Source: Tipula vernalis (lineage: Eukaryota; Arthropoda; Insecta; Diptera; Tipulidae). From it: a stretch of 64,000 nt of DNA. Positions 1 to 10,505 of the stretch are shown here, piece after piece. Made by a program: the position numbers and the translations under genes. The notes beneath the pieces are model-generated. The model was not told the origin of the DNA. It made no database searches and saw only the letters and a list, made by a program, of their open reading frames with translations. Position 1 is the stretch's first letter. Each line of letters starts with the position of its first letter. Location: NCBI GenBank assembly GCA_958295665.1, contig OY282558.1, positions 357,127,053 to 357,191,052 of the forward strand, in the 5' to 3' direction.

Positions 1-490
1 TAAATGGATTAAAACTTCAAAGAGATGCCAAGAACAAGTTTCGACGGATACACCCAAAATCGAAATCACGATAAAATCTTCTAATAATCAGATACCTCAG
101 GATCCAAAAATAAAACAAAATCCATCCAAAAAACCCCAAGCCGAACTTAGTGCCCTTACAAATTCTAACCTGAAATTCAATGACATACCTATCATATACT
201 ATATATTATACAACAATATGCTCCAATGAGTGTGAAGTTTATACTAAAAAAAATAACAAAAAATTACACTGTTAAATTAGCTATTTTCCAATTGGAATTG
301 GAATTATATGGAAATTTAAATTTTTTGTAATTTTGGATTTTTCGTACCACCAAACAGATTCTTTTCATCAGAAAACAGGTTCTTTTCATCCTTTTCAGAT
401 AGCTGGACCAACTGTTTATATCGTTAACCAAAAGCATCCAATTGTGTTAAGCATTACTATATTTCAGATAATTTAAAAGTTGACTGAATT
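1..490. other. AT-rich flank, no gene seen
   Basis: No open frame with protein-like composition is visible on either strand. The sequence is AT-rich with short A and T runs. It precedes the satellite array and may include very diverged array sequence near its right end. Confidence 0.5.
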
Positions 491-499
491 TTGATGGTT

Positions 500-3040
500 T
501 TAATAATTATTTAGCGCCGATCCTGGAAATGTCTCGGATGCCCCGCACATTTTTTAGAATAGCTAAGCCATATAGCGGGCAATGTCACAAAGCCGATCCA
601 ATTATGATGAACTATAATGTATTTCACAGTTTTTGGAATTTTAATAATTTTCCATTATTTTAAAAGTTTTATATCGCCGACCGCAGAGATGTCCACAAGG
701 TCTTGCACATATTTTCGGATAACTTGGCCATGTGTTAGTCTACATGGTCAACCTTATTCAATTGTAATGAACTATACTATACTTCACAGAGTTTAGAATT
801 TTTAATAATTTTTTAGGTTTTATAAATAATTGAATCTCTGATCACATAGATGTCCACAAGGTCTGGCCTACATTTTTGGATAACTTGACCATATGCCAGT
901 TTGCGTGGTCAACCTTATTCAATAGTGAAGAACTATACTATACTTCACAGAATTTAGAATTTTTAATAATTTTATTTGGTTTGAAAATTGTAACTCCGAT
1001 CACAGAGATGTCCACAAGGTCTTGCCCATATTTTGTTCTCCATGGTCAACCTTATCCAATTGCGATGAACTATACTATACTTCACAAAATTTAGAATTTT
1101 TAATAATTTTATTTGGTTTAAAAATTGTATCTCCAATCACAGAGATGACCACAAGGTCCTGCATACATTTTCGGATAACTTGACCATATGCCAGTCTACG
1201 CGGTTAATCTTATTTAATTGTGATGAACTATACTATACTTCACAGAATTTAGAATTTTTTTTAATTTTATTTGTGTTAAAAATTGTTATATCTCTGATCA
1301 CAGAGATGTCCACAAGGTCTGGCCCATACTTTTGGATAACTTGACCATATGCCAGTCTACGTGGTTAATCTTATTCAATTGTGATGAACTATACTATACT
1401 TCACAGAATTTAGAAATTTTAATAATTTTATCGTTTTAAAAATTGTATCTATGATCACAGAGATGTCCACAAGGTCTTGCCTATATTTTCGGATAACTTG
1501 GCCATATGCCAGTCTACGTGGTCAACCTTATTTAATTGTGATGAACTATAATATACTTCACAGAATTTATAATTTTTAATAATTTTATTGGTTTTATAAA
1601 TAATTGTATCTCTGATCACAGAGATGTCCACAATGTATGGCCTATATTTTTGGATAACTTGACCATATGCCAGTCTACGTGGTCAACTTTATTCAATTGT
1701 GATGAACTGTACTATATTTCACAGAATTTAGAATTTTAATTAATTTTACTTGTTTTATAAATTGTTATATCTCTGATCACAGAGATGTCCACAAGGTCTG
1801 GCCTATATTTTTGGATAACTTGACCATATGCCAGTCTACGTAGTTAATATTATTCAATTGTGATGAACTATACTTCACAGAATTTAGAATTTTTAATAAT
1901 TTTATTTGGTTTTAATTGTTATATCTCCGATCACAGAGATGTCCACAAGGTCTTGCCTATATTTTCGGATAACTTAGCCATATGCCAGTCTACGTGGTCA
2001 ATCTTATTCAATTGTAATGAACTATACTATACTTCACAGAATTTAGAAATTTTATTAATTTTATTTGGTTTAAAAATAGTATCTCCGATCACAGAGATGT
2101 CCACAAGGTCTTGCCTATGTTTTCGGATAACTTGGCCATATGCCAGTCTACGTGGTTAATCTTATTCAATTGGGATGAACTATACTATACTTCACAGAAT
2201 TTAGAATTTTTAATAATTTTATTGTTTTAAAAATTGTATCTCCGATCACAGAGATGTCCACAAGGTCTTGCCTATATTTTTGGATAACTTGACCTTATGC
2301 CAGTCTACGTGGTCAACCTTATTCAATTGTGATGAACTATACTATATTTCACAGAATTTAGAATTTTAATTAATTTTACTTGTTTTATAAATTGTTGTAT
2401 CTCTGATCACAGAGATGTCCACAAGGTCTGGCCTATATTTTTGGATAACTTGACCATATGCTAGTTTACGTGGTCAATCTTATTTAATTGTGATGAACTA
2501 TACTATACTTCCCAGAATTTAGAAATTTTAATAATTTCATTTGGTTTAAAAATTGTACCTCCGATCACAGAGATGTCCACAAGGTCTTGCCTATATTTTT
2601 GTATAACTTGGCCATATCCAGTCTACGTGGTTAATATTATTCAATTGTGATGAACTATACTATACTTCACAGAATTTAGAATTTTTAATAATTTTATTTG
2701 GGTATAAAAATTGTTGTATCTCCGATCACAGAGATGTCCACAAGGTCTTGCCTATATTTTTGGATAACTTGGCCATATGCCAGTCTACTTGGTCAATCTT
2801 ATTCAATTGTGAAGAACTATACTATACTTCACAGAATTTAGAATTTTTAATAATTTTATTGTTTTAAAAATTGTATCTCCAATCACAGAGATGTCCACAA
2901 GGTCTTGTCTATATTTTTGGATAACTTGACCATATGCCAGTCTACGTGGTTAATCTTATTAAATTATGATGAACTATACTATACTTCACAGAATTTAGAA
3001 ATTTTAATAATTTCATTTGGTTTAAAAATTGTATCGTATT
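500..3040. repeat. Satellite array, ~158-bp unit, about 15-16 copies
   Basis: The anchor GTCCACAAGG (with small variants) recurs near 691, 852, 1010, 1147, 1308, 1465, 1625, 1787, 1941, 2099, 2256, 2417, 2575, 2736 and 2893. Spacing is mostly 154-162 bp, with one short unit of 137. Each unit also holds a GATCACAGAG block, GGATAACTTG, CCATATGCCAG and an ACTATACTTCACAG block. The unit around 500-665 is strongly diverged, as array edges usually are. Two variants are interspersed, one reading GTCTGGCC with CTCTGATC and one reading GTCTTGCC with CTCCGATC. Small ORFs inside are by-products of the repeat. Confidence 0.93.
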
Positions 3041-3067
3041 GTATCGTAATTGTATTGTGCGCGAATG

Positions 3068-3500
3068 TGGCGCTATGAGTTAAGAATGACGATCCAATAA
3101 CTCTTCGGTAGTAGAGGGAATAACTGGTTGGCTTGGCCATTTCTTCTCATTTTGATTCAACCAGTCTGGCCCATTCCACCAAAAATTCTTGGCAGAAATT
3201 TCTTGGAACGTTTTGCCGCGAGTTGCATAATCCGCAGGATTATGCTTCGAGGGAACATGTTTCCAGATGCTCCTACTATGTTCATTTATAATCTTGGAAG
3301 TACGATTAGCAATGAACGTAGTCCATCGCCGTGGCTGATTAGACAGCCAGTTTAGCACAATTTTTGAATCCGTCCATAGTGTAATAATTGAGGAGATTTC
3401 TAAATTCAGTATGACTACGAACTGTTTAACCATTCTACTTAATAGTACCGCTTTCATCAGTTCAAGTTTTAGGACGCTGATTTGTTTCTGTGGAGCTACC
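3068..3500 (-). pseudogene. BEL pol C-terminal fragment (RNase H side)
   Basis: The frame 3457-3080 reads ITLWTDSKIVLNWL, then HVPSKHNPADYATRG, then WWNGPDWL and a TEELL end. In BEL/Pao pol this is the RNase H-like region just before the integrase: TDS carries a catalytic Asp, and the NPAD..RG and WW.GP blocks are family hallmarks. Upstream, VAPQKQISVLKLELMKAV matches the conserved segment that leads into this region. The fragment abuts the satellite array on its downstream side, so the integrase is absent. Confidence 0.85.
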
Positions 3501-4390
3501 TTTGATTTTTAACAGATTAAGTGTGATTCTAACTCTTATTGGTTTGGGTTCTTGCATGAAGTATCGCTGTGTATATAGGTTTTTAAATTCTGTATCCATC
3601 CGAAATTTCCGTTCCATGGCCAATAATCTGGACAGGGCAATGTCATACGTTTGGCTTAATTTATGACGATTTTTTTTAAATCAAAGTTTCGTGATAAATC
3701 CACCTTCTTCTGACCTGGAGGTCGTGGATTGGAACCATTACTCACATATTTGCTCTTCTTCAGTGTAGTTCGACCTTTTTTCTGGAACATCCTCGATTTC
3801 CCAAAATCTGCGCAGAGTTTTGTCAATGTCCGTTACAGTAGTGAGCAATTTAATGGATTCTGCTGTTGTTGGGCTCCGATGTACTCCACCAATTACCCAT
3901 CCTAGTTTGATGTTCTGCGCTATAAGAATAATGGCTGCAATTTTACTGCGGCCGCCTTAAAAACATCAATTGCTGGCTAGTTCGCTATCCTCTAGCACCT
4001 CAAACTGGCTGATATTTACTGGAGTAGTAGATAATGACGATATAATTTTCGAAATTATAAATGCCTTTGTAGATCCTACTAGTTTATCTGAAAATCGCGA
4101 TATCAGACTAATTTGTGCCATTCCATGTGATTTACCTGCACCCGTTATCCCGTAATGAGCGTCCTTCCATTGGTTCGAGGTAAAACTAACTTCTGTATAA
4201 AAGCCTCAGTGACGAATGAGGATTGGAAAGCAGTATCTAATAGTGCCCTGCATGGTCCATTTCTGTCAATTGCGTTTATGATAGCGGTAAGCAGTACGGT
4301 TAATTCGTTTACTTTATTCGATGTCATGATCGGACAAAGTACTCGTACAGTAAGTTGATTGTGTTGCTGTGTCCTCGAAGTCATCTTGGC
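3500..4390 (-). pseudogene. BEL protease and RT N-terminal fragment
   Basis: The frame 4384-4145 contains ALLDTAFQSSFV near 4250-4215, the retropepsin active-site loop (D-T-A type used by BEL elements). The following frames (to ~3960) fit the family's protease tail. At about 3640-3590 the translation reads ALSRLLAMERKFRMD followed by YTQRYFMQEP, the segment that opens the BEL RT. It then jumps directly to the RNase H region near 3510, so the RT palm is deleted. Several stops and frame changes are present. Confidence 0.75.
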
Positions 4391-4439
4391 AAACTATTGC
4401 TGAACTGGATTTGGAGCATGGATTATCATCTGTATGTCT

Positions 4440-5160
4440 GTATGTACCAACGAATGATGTTTACGCGAAGATTTCTGGCACATACCTCTAGATCTGCACT
4501 CGTACACGGTATGGCTTAAATTGAAGCAGTTAAAGCATCTTTAATTTTTCAGCAACAAATGTTTTCGTTTTACTAAAGACAATTCTTTGAATTTACCACA
4601 CTTGATTAATTTGTGATTTTTAATGTTACAAGCAATACATAATGTATGGGTCAATGTTGTAAACGCTTCTCTTGGTTTAAACTGCACGACTCAAGTGCAT
4701 CGATTCGCTTACCAAGAAATTCAAATAGTTTTCCTAAAGTTGGGTATTCTATCTCCGTCGTTTCTTGAGCCCACTGACTTCTTGAATCGTCGTCTAATTT
4801 TTGTAGTAGTACATGGATTAGCCAATGGTCCCTGGACTGAGCTCCTTCACTTATTGCCCTTAAGCCGCGCACTACCTCATCCGATTTATCCAGGAGTTTT
4901 CTGATACTATCAGAACTAGCTGTTGTGACCTTAGGCTGTTCCATAAAATTGCGCATAAATACGTTGATTGTATGTCGTTTCCGATTATATCGTTGTTTTA
5001 ATTTTTGCAGTGTCTCGCAATAATTCACTTCGGTAGGCTTGAAATGTCGAATGAGTGAGTAGGCTTCTCCCTTAAGTAGGCCCATTAGATACTGGAACTT
5101 TTGTGTGATTAGAATGGCCTCCTTATCGTGAATGGTTTGTAACGAAGACCTGACGACCTT
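4440..5160 (-). pseudogene. BEL gag, central and zinc-knuckle part
   Basis: The frame 5085-4651 (GLLKGEAYSLIRHF, later YPTLGKLFEFLGKRIDALE) matches the gag domain of BEL/Pao elements (DUF1759 type). Upstream codons to 5160 read IHDKEAILITQKFQYLMG in the same frame. Downstream, at about 4540-4460, the translation reads RCFNCFNLSHTVYEC then HHSLVHTD, the degenerate zinc-knuckle region before the protease. The reading continues on the far side of the insertion at 6789. Confidence 0.82.
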
Positions 5161-6788
5161 CGTTAACAGAAATTTATTTTACTTGATCAGAGGTCTCAAC
5201 TCGGTCTAATTTAGCCAGCTAGTACTCAGGGAATGGCGTGGGGTGAGGAAAACAGGTTTGTTGAGACATGAGCAAGTCATGAAAGACCGAACACGAAGAA
5301 AACCATACTGGATGGAATCCAGGTAGATGAGAGAAGGAAAAAGGAACCAAGCTACAATAAACTCACCTGAGACCAACTCACCTACATCACATCCTCATAC
5401 AAAAAACTTAGTTTCTCATCCTGAAATTAAAGCACACCAGCGAACGACTTAAAGAGGAAGAGGTGGAACCATTAAGAAAAAAAAACACATTTAATCGAAA
5501 GAATTCATAGAGACAAAAAATTATATGTTTAATGAAATGAATTATCAAAAAGAAAATTGTGAAACAAAAATAAATTACCATTAGAACTTAATACTAATGA
5601 CGTCATACCAAAAAAAGACTAATAATTAATTATTTTTAGCAAAGAATAAGAAATAAAGATTACCCGAAAAATTATGCGAATCCCCAAAAATAATTAATTA
5701 TTATAAAATAACGATATTAATTATAAAATTATAAAAGTTAATTTAATATAATTCGACAATAACTAATAATAATAATAATAAAAATACAAATAAAATAAGA
5801 AAATAACTTAACTAAAGAGTACCATCGCCAAGGTGACTCAAAAAAATTCCGGTTACCGCTACATGTGCATTGGTTATCCAAATTTATACATGCACATTTT
5901 ATGCCTATTTTTAATATATCCACTAATCACCAATATGATATTTATTTCACGTTATATTGTTTATTAATTATTTAGTAATTATTTTTATTTTTATTTTTTT
6001 ATGTATATTTGAATTTTTATTGTGATTTTTTTTTTCTTTTGTTTTAATAGTTCACGCAAATATGTTGCGCAGTTAACCAGTACATGTGGTCACCTGTTTT
6101 TTTTTTCACAATGTTTTCATATCATAACACAACTAACTGATCAATGACGCATTTTTATCGTTATAATACGGATAAACATTAAGGTATTATCGTTATAATA
6201 TGGATAATACGGATATACTATATGTAAATAATGTCGGTACATATTGAATTTTAATAAAATATCACGTATTTACATTCGTACGGGATCACACACAATGTTT
6301 ATTATTATTCACTACTATAGTTTCTTTTGATTTTCACTATTATTATCCGTATTTTTTTTTCACTCAAACCACCTACACAGTTATACTTTTATGAAGCCAA
6401 TATTTTTCATTAAGCGTGGTTTCGTAATACACAGTTTTTTTTTTGTTTTTTTTTTTAAATCATATATACATAGTCTCTTGACTATTAATTTTTCAATATC
6501 ACTTATAACTATCCTTACGATTTCATTTAATTAAACTTTATGGTTATTACCACCAATAATTAGTTTAAAATAAAAAAAATTTATTTTTTTATTCACAATT
6601 TTTCTTTTCATAAAAATATTATTATAAAAAAAACCCGAGGTGTTTGTTCCTCAACGATCCAACAAAAACTGTCCCCAAAATGAACCACGTTCCTCTTTTT
6701 TATTATTTTTTTTTAAATCGATCACACCACACAAAAAAGTTTCAGGAGAGGTCGACAATTTACATAATCAATAAATAATTCTGTTAAC
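5161..6788 (-). mobile_element. LTR-like insertion (candidate solo LTR), 1.63 kb
   Basis: The block interrupts the BEL gag reading and is flanked by CCTT on both sides (5157-5160 and 6790-6793). Its ends are short inverted repeats. Read on the minus strand it starts TGTTAACAG and ends CTGTTAACG, with an AAATAAA signal about 10 bases before the end, as expected for an LTR whose final A has changed to G. The interior is AT-rich with no coding frame. A 4-bp target duplication suits a Ty3/gypsy-type solo LTR. An element with short terminal inverted repeats is the alternative. Confidence 0.6.
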
Positions 6789-7236
6789 ACCTTGGTTGTA
6801 GTGGCCACATTTATTGACCGCTACAGGTTGATGAAAAAATGTCAAAAAAGCTCTGCCACTCTGTGTAGTCGCCAGAAAAATGTGGAATTTGCAATTTTGC
6901 GAGTTTTACAGCTGGTACCATACCACCAACTGTCGTGTTCAAGGTGTTATAAGCAGCAGATAATGTATCCTGCATACATCCTGGTAAGCGTACGCACTCG
7001 TTGTTTTTTTGTAACTGCAGAGAAATACATATATTCGGCTACTGCTAAGCGAGACTCTTCTTCAATATTTCCGCTTCGACTTGCGCAATTTTTGTTAACA
7101 ATTCGTGAGTGCGGTTTGCCTTTAATCGTAACTGATCAATGCTTTCAGCGGAATCTTTCGTTATTTTCTTTGCGAACTTCGATAGTCTGGATAGCGCTCA
7201 TTCGTAAGAAGCGCGTTGCTTTTTCAAAGATTCCAT
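6789..7236 (-). pseudogene. BEL gag N-terminal fragment
   Basis: Starting at an ATG at 7236-7234 (MESLKKQRASYE), the minus-strand frames read SRLSKFAKKITKDSAESIDQLRLKANR and, near 6905-6845, AKLQIPHFSGDYTEWQSFF. The last block is the strongly conserved start of the BEL/Pao gag domain. At least two frameshifts and several stops are present. The open plus-strand frame over the same bases (6792-7259) is a shadow. The next part of gag lies beyond the insertion, from 5160 downward. Confidence 0.82.
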
Positions 7237-8385
7237 TGCGAGTAAACTTTGCACAATAAACGCAAGCCTAAATCACTGATTCACTGATCACAGTTTAGTT
7301 TAAATGAGTTTCTTAGATCAATATACAATTTTGAAATCAAGATTAGCAACAACGGAACCGCGTGTTGTTTGGATAAACGTGGCAATAACTTGAATATTGT
7401 GCCCAGCTATAATCACTTATAAGTAGTTATATAAAATAATATCAATTAGTATTGTACTTATCTGAACTCGTATTCGGTGTGGAATTTATTGCTATGGATA
7501 TACTGGTACTGTTGGCATGTGGTTCTGCCTGCGCTGGTTTATCCAAAAAGAAAGTATGGATTTATGTTTGCTACACGTCGATCCGGCTAGAAGAACCATG
7601 TACGATTTCCAAATGTTGTTGCGGATTCAAAATATTTGATGAATGAAACAAATTGTCTTCAAAAATATTAATTATATTTCATTTTTATTTCAATTTTATT
7701 TTTGGGTACTTTTATTCCAAAATAATTGTTATGGCTTTATTAATTTAATTCAACGTTTATTTTTCGGCTATTCGATTTATAATAATTTTGTAGAAACATT
7801 TTTTGTTGACGCGTAAAAATTGGCGTTGCACCAATGGAAAACTCGAAAAAAGAAAATATATTACAATTCTATATTATAATCCACATATATACCAATTGGA
7901 ACCTAATTAAGTAATTGTGAATTTCGCAATTGTTAATTGGTACAACATATACTAATATTACACTAATACAGATTGACAATCAAAACTTATAACAATATGG
8001 TTGCCATGCAATGTTTACAAATTGATTATAAATTATGAGTACAAAACGTTTGACAGATAAGTATTTTTGAGAGAAAATTATTACAATACCTATACATATG
8101 TAATTCTAATTGATATACATACTCGTATGTATATATTTTGATTTTAGGATGTGTAGTTAGTGGATGAAAATGTTTCTGGACATGTTGTTTGTTTGACTAA
8201 CTTAACCAAAAATTTGCTGTAGTGTTACTTAGTTTAACTGTGGTTGTTATTTCCATTTAAATTTTCCCAAGATTTAAGCAATACATTTCTATTTTTTAGG
8301 TATGTTGTGGTCACGACAATTAATACGTTGTATTCCTGTGGAATTAAAATAACAACACTACTGCTTTTAATTTTATTTAGGTTAG
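7237..8385. other. AT-rich region upstream of BEL gag, nothing firm
   Basis: This should hold the leader and 5' LTR of the BEL element, but I cannot delimit an LTR. The minus strand at about 7650-7455 can be read as NPQQHLEIVHGSSSRIDV followed by a Ser/Thr/Pro-rich stretch, which looks coding-like but matches nothing I recognise. The rest is AT-rich without features. Confidence 0.35.
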
Positions 8386-8690
8386 TTTAATACGTCTATT
8401 TATACTTTATTAATTTTGTTGTTGAATATTAATTCAACAAAATTAATAAAGTAAAAATTAGCGTACACAGAAATAGAGCTGTGTGAATATTGTGAAGATG
8501 TTAGTTATGATTCGCTAATATTTAACGCACAGCACATTCTGTATATATAGAATGTAAATTGTGGTATAATCAGTCCAGTCGCCGCGGCCTGATGGGAAGA
8601 TTGATTTTTTTATAATCATAAGCACATCAGTTCCAAACTGGAATGAATTCTCTTACAATCTTCGGAACATACTCGTATTAAAATCACATC
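8386..8690 (+). repeat. Dispersed repeat with decayed hammerhead-like core (copy 1)
   Basis: From about 8453 to 8680 this matches 40925-41180 closely (shared blocks: GTGTGAATATTGTGAAGA, CATTCTGTATATATAGAATG, CGCCGCGGCCTGATG, GAATTCTCTTACAATCTTCG). It begins with a perfect 19-bp inverted repeat (TACTTTATTAATTTTGTTG near 8410), which corresponds to the outer ends of the much longer palindrome in copy 2. The hammerhead core bases are altered: CTGATGG instead of CTGATGA at 8589-8595, and CAAA instead of GAAA at 8634-8637. Helix III is still mostly paired. Confidence 0.75.
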
Positions 8691-9719
8691 TATTTACTTT
8701 AAGATAATCCTTATTTAAGTTACTTATTAAAGATAAGCTTTAATTGTTGCTTTTGATTAGCAATTGGTAGTGGCGCTATTAGTGTCTATCTTTTGTTCAA
8801 GTTCATCACTGACCGACCCTTGATCATTTTTTCCCGTAGTTAACTCAACGTAGTTGGTAATGCAACTTTTGTATATTTGGTTTTACCTTATGTAAATATA
8901 CACAATTTTTTTTTGTGAAATATTCGTAAAATAACTAAATAAAACTATTAATTTTTGTAAACTCTAACCCAACATTGTGTGCCATTCTTAAATTATTTGA
9001 TAAAAAAATGATTGAATTAAATTTTTCATCTATTTATAATAAATGTGTATTTCACTAAAAATTCCAAAAATATTTTATATCAGCAGTATATTTAAATTTA
9101 TTCGCTTATGACCTTAATCCCACTAATCGGACTGAAAATTTCGAGAACTCTTCCATGTTACGGAGCAGAAATCGCATATTGTACTATTCAACCTTTAATC
9201 CAAGATACATAAAGTTGTCCACTTCGAATGCCTACAAAAATTGCCAAATTAACTGCCTACCTCTTGCTATATTGTTTGTGTACCTTAATAAAAAGACAAA
9301 TGTGAAATACTGCTAAGAGTCACTGACATACTTACATAAAATGCCTCTCGTATTGGATTATTATCACGAGAGAAGAGATTTGGTAAGTAGCTTTTGATTA
9401 AACACCACAACCAAAAATTCTACTTAAACCATTAAGCCGAACTCTGAAAATTCCAGTACTAAACATACAAAAAACTTAAACTCTTAAAACTTATTCCGAA
9501 GCGGATCGGCGTAAAAGTTAGTTTGCCCAAACTCTGTGTCAAGTTCGAGTAATTTCAATTGAAACGAAATTGCACCAATGTTCAATGTTGTTTGCTGCTT
9601 TCAGAATTACTAAGAATATTTAAAATTTCGACCTGGAAGTTTCCCCTTGAACATTGAATGACTTTAGGATAAAGGACTTAGAAAACTTAATAAATCGTTT
9701 TGAATTCTTTGAAATAGAC
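8691..9719. other. AT-rich, no gene recognised
   Basis: No frame of protein-like composition longer than a few dozen codons was found and no repeats were noted. It ends at the 9-bp target duplication of the LINE. Confidence 0.4.
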
Positions 9720-9728
9720 AATGATGTA
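9720..9728. repeat. Target-site duplication of the LINE, right-hand partner at 15672
   Basis: AATGATGTA occurs here and again at 15672-15680, exactly bounding the LINE. A 9-bp duplication suits target-primed reverse transcription. Confidence 0.8.
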
Positions 9729-9865
9729 GGGTTAGGTTAGGTTGGAGTGGCTGCTTACGCACAATTAGACCGGTGACGGTCTATTGTGATACCACAGGAT
9801 GTATCCCCTTTTACCCCTATTGGAACCATTTCGAGCTACTTATGTAGCGTAAGACGTCCCGCACT
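9729..9865 (-). other. LINE 3' end with telomere-like pentamer tail
   Basis: The non-coding 3' part of the LINE. On the plus strand it starts GGGTTAGGTTAGGTTGG, so the element's 3' tail carries two TTAGG-type pentamers. Nearby, 9905-9935 contains an inverted repeat (TAAGTGTCCACTTACCTAAGTGGAC) in which the last RNase H codons run out. Confidence 0.6.
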
Positions 9866-10505
9866 TTAATGTTTTCGAGATCCAAAAGGCAGTCCATCCT
9901 GAACGTACCTAAGTGTCCACTTACCTAAGTGGACCAACGTCTCTTCCTCCTCTTCGTCCAAGCAGCTTCTGCAGAAGTCATTAGCCTCCAGACCCAGCCT
10001 TCTTGCATGTTCTCCAAAAAGGCAGTGTCCCGTGAGAATTCCTACGACCGTTCTTAATTCACGTCTTCGTAAGGATATTAATGCCCTAGTGCGCCCCAAG
10101 TCCAGCTTTGGCAAAACTTGTCTTGCAACTCTACAGGTGAGGGCGTTAGACCACCTTTCCCCCGCTGAGGATAGCGCCTGCTTCCCAAGTGCTTGTCTCA
10201 GCGCTGTGATAGGCCTCCCCAGACTTGCCCTTTCCGGTTGCAGCTGGAGAGTCGTACCATGCCTAGCAAGTTTATCTGCCCTGCAGTTCCCCATGACGCC
10301 CGAGTGACCTGGGACCCAGACTACCTGGATGTTGAAATGCTCACCCATCTCATTTAGAGATGAGTGACAACTCAACGCCACCCGTGACACCAAAGACACC
10401 GATTCTAACGACCGGATCGCCGCTTGACTGTCCACATAGATTGTGATATCGTCTGAGGATAACACATTATGCTTCAACCACGTCATGACCTCCTCAATCG
10501 CTACG
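9866..10505 (-). pseudogene. LINE ORF2, RNase H domain and C-terminus
   Basis: The frame 10486-9866 reads IYVDSQAAIRSL, VVWVPGHSGVMGN, then RADKLARHG: the second half of an RNase HI fold with its third and fourth acidic residues. A Cys/His segment (CRSCLDEEEEETLVHL) follows, as is common at the C-terminus of such LINEs. The first half of RNase H (TDGS and the QAE glutamate) lies in the upstream frame. The two are separated by a missing T at about 10505, where copy 2 at 63.45 kb keeps GAAGTCGTAGC. The end (GKWTLRYVQDGL) seems rearranged. Confidence 0.85.

Larger units (their letters stand above)
3050..7236 (-). mobile_element. BEL/Pao LTR retrotransposon remnant, nested insertion inside
   Basis: Minus-strand translation gives, in order, gag N-terminus (7236-6789), the rest of gag with a zinc-knuckle region (5160-4440), a retropepsin-like protease, the start of the RT, and the C-terminal RNase H-side region of BEL pol (to ~3068). 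Order and motifs are those of BEL/Pao. A 1.63-kb sequence (5161-6788) interrupts gag. Most of the RT is missing, and no integrase is seen because the copy stops at the satellite edge. Stops and frameshifts occur throughout, so the copy is dead. Confidence 0.85.

Noticed and set aside
876..2159. Small plus-strand ORFs within the satellite
   Set aside because: They are repeated translations of the ~158-bp unit and have no independent coding signal.
6792..7259. 155-codon plus-strand ORF
   Set aside because: The opposite strand reads BEL gag (AKLQIPHFSGDYTEW), so this is a shadow.
9727..9745. Telomeric array
   Set aside because: Only two TTAGG-type pentamers are present, at the end of a LINE.
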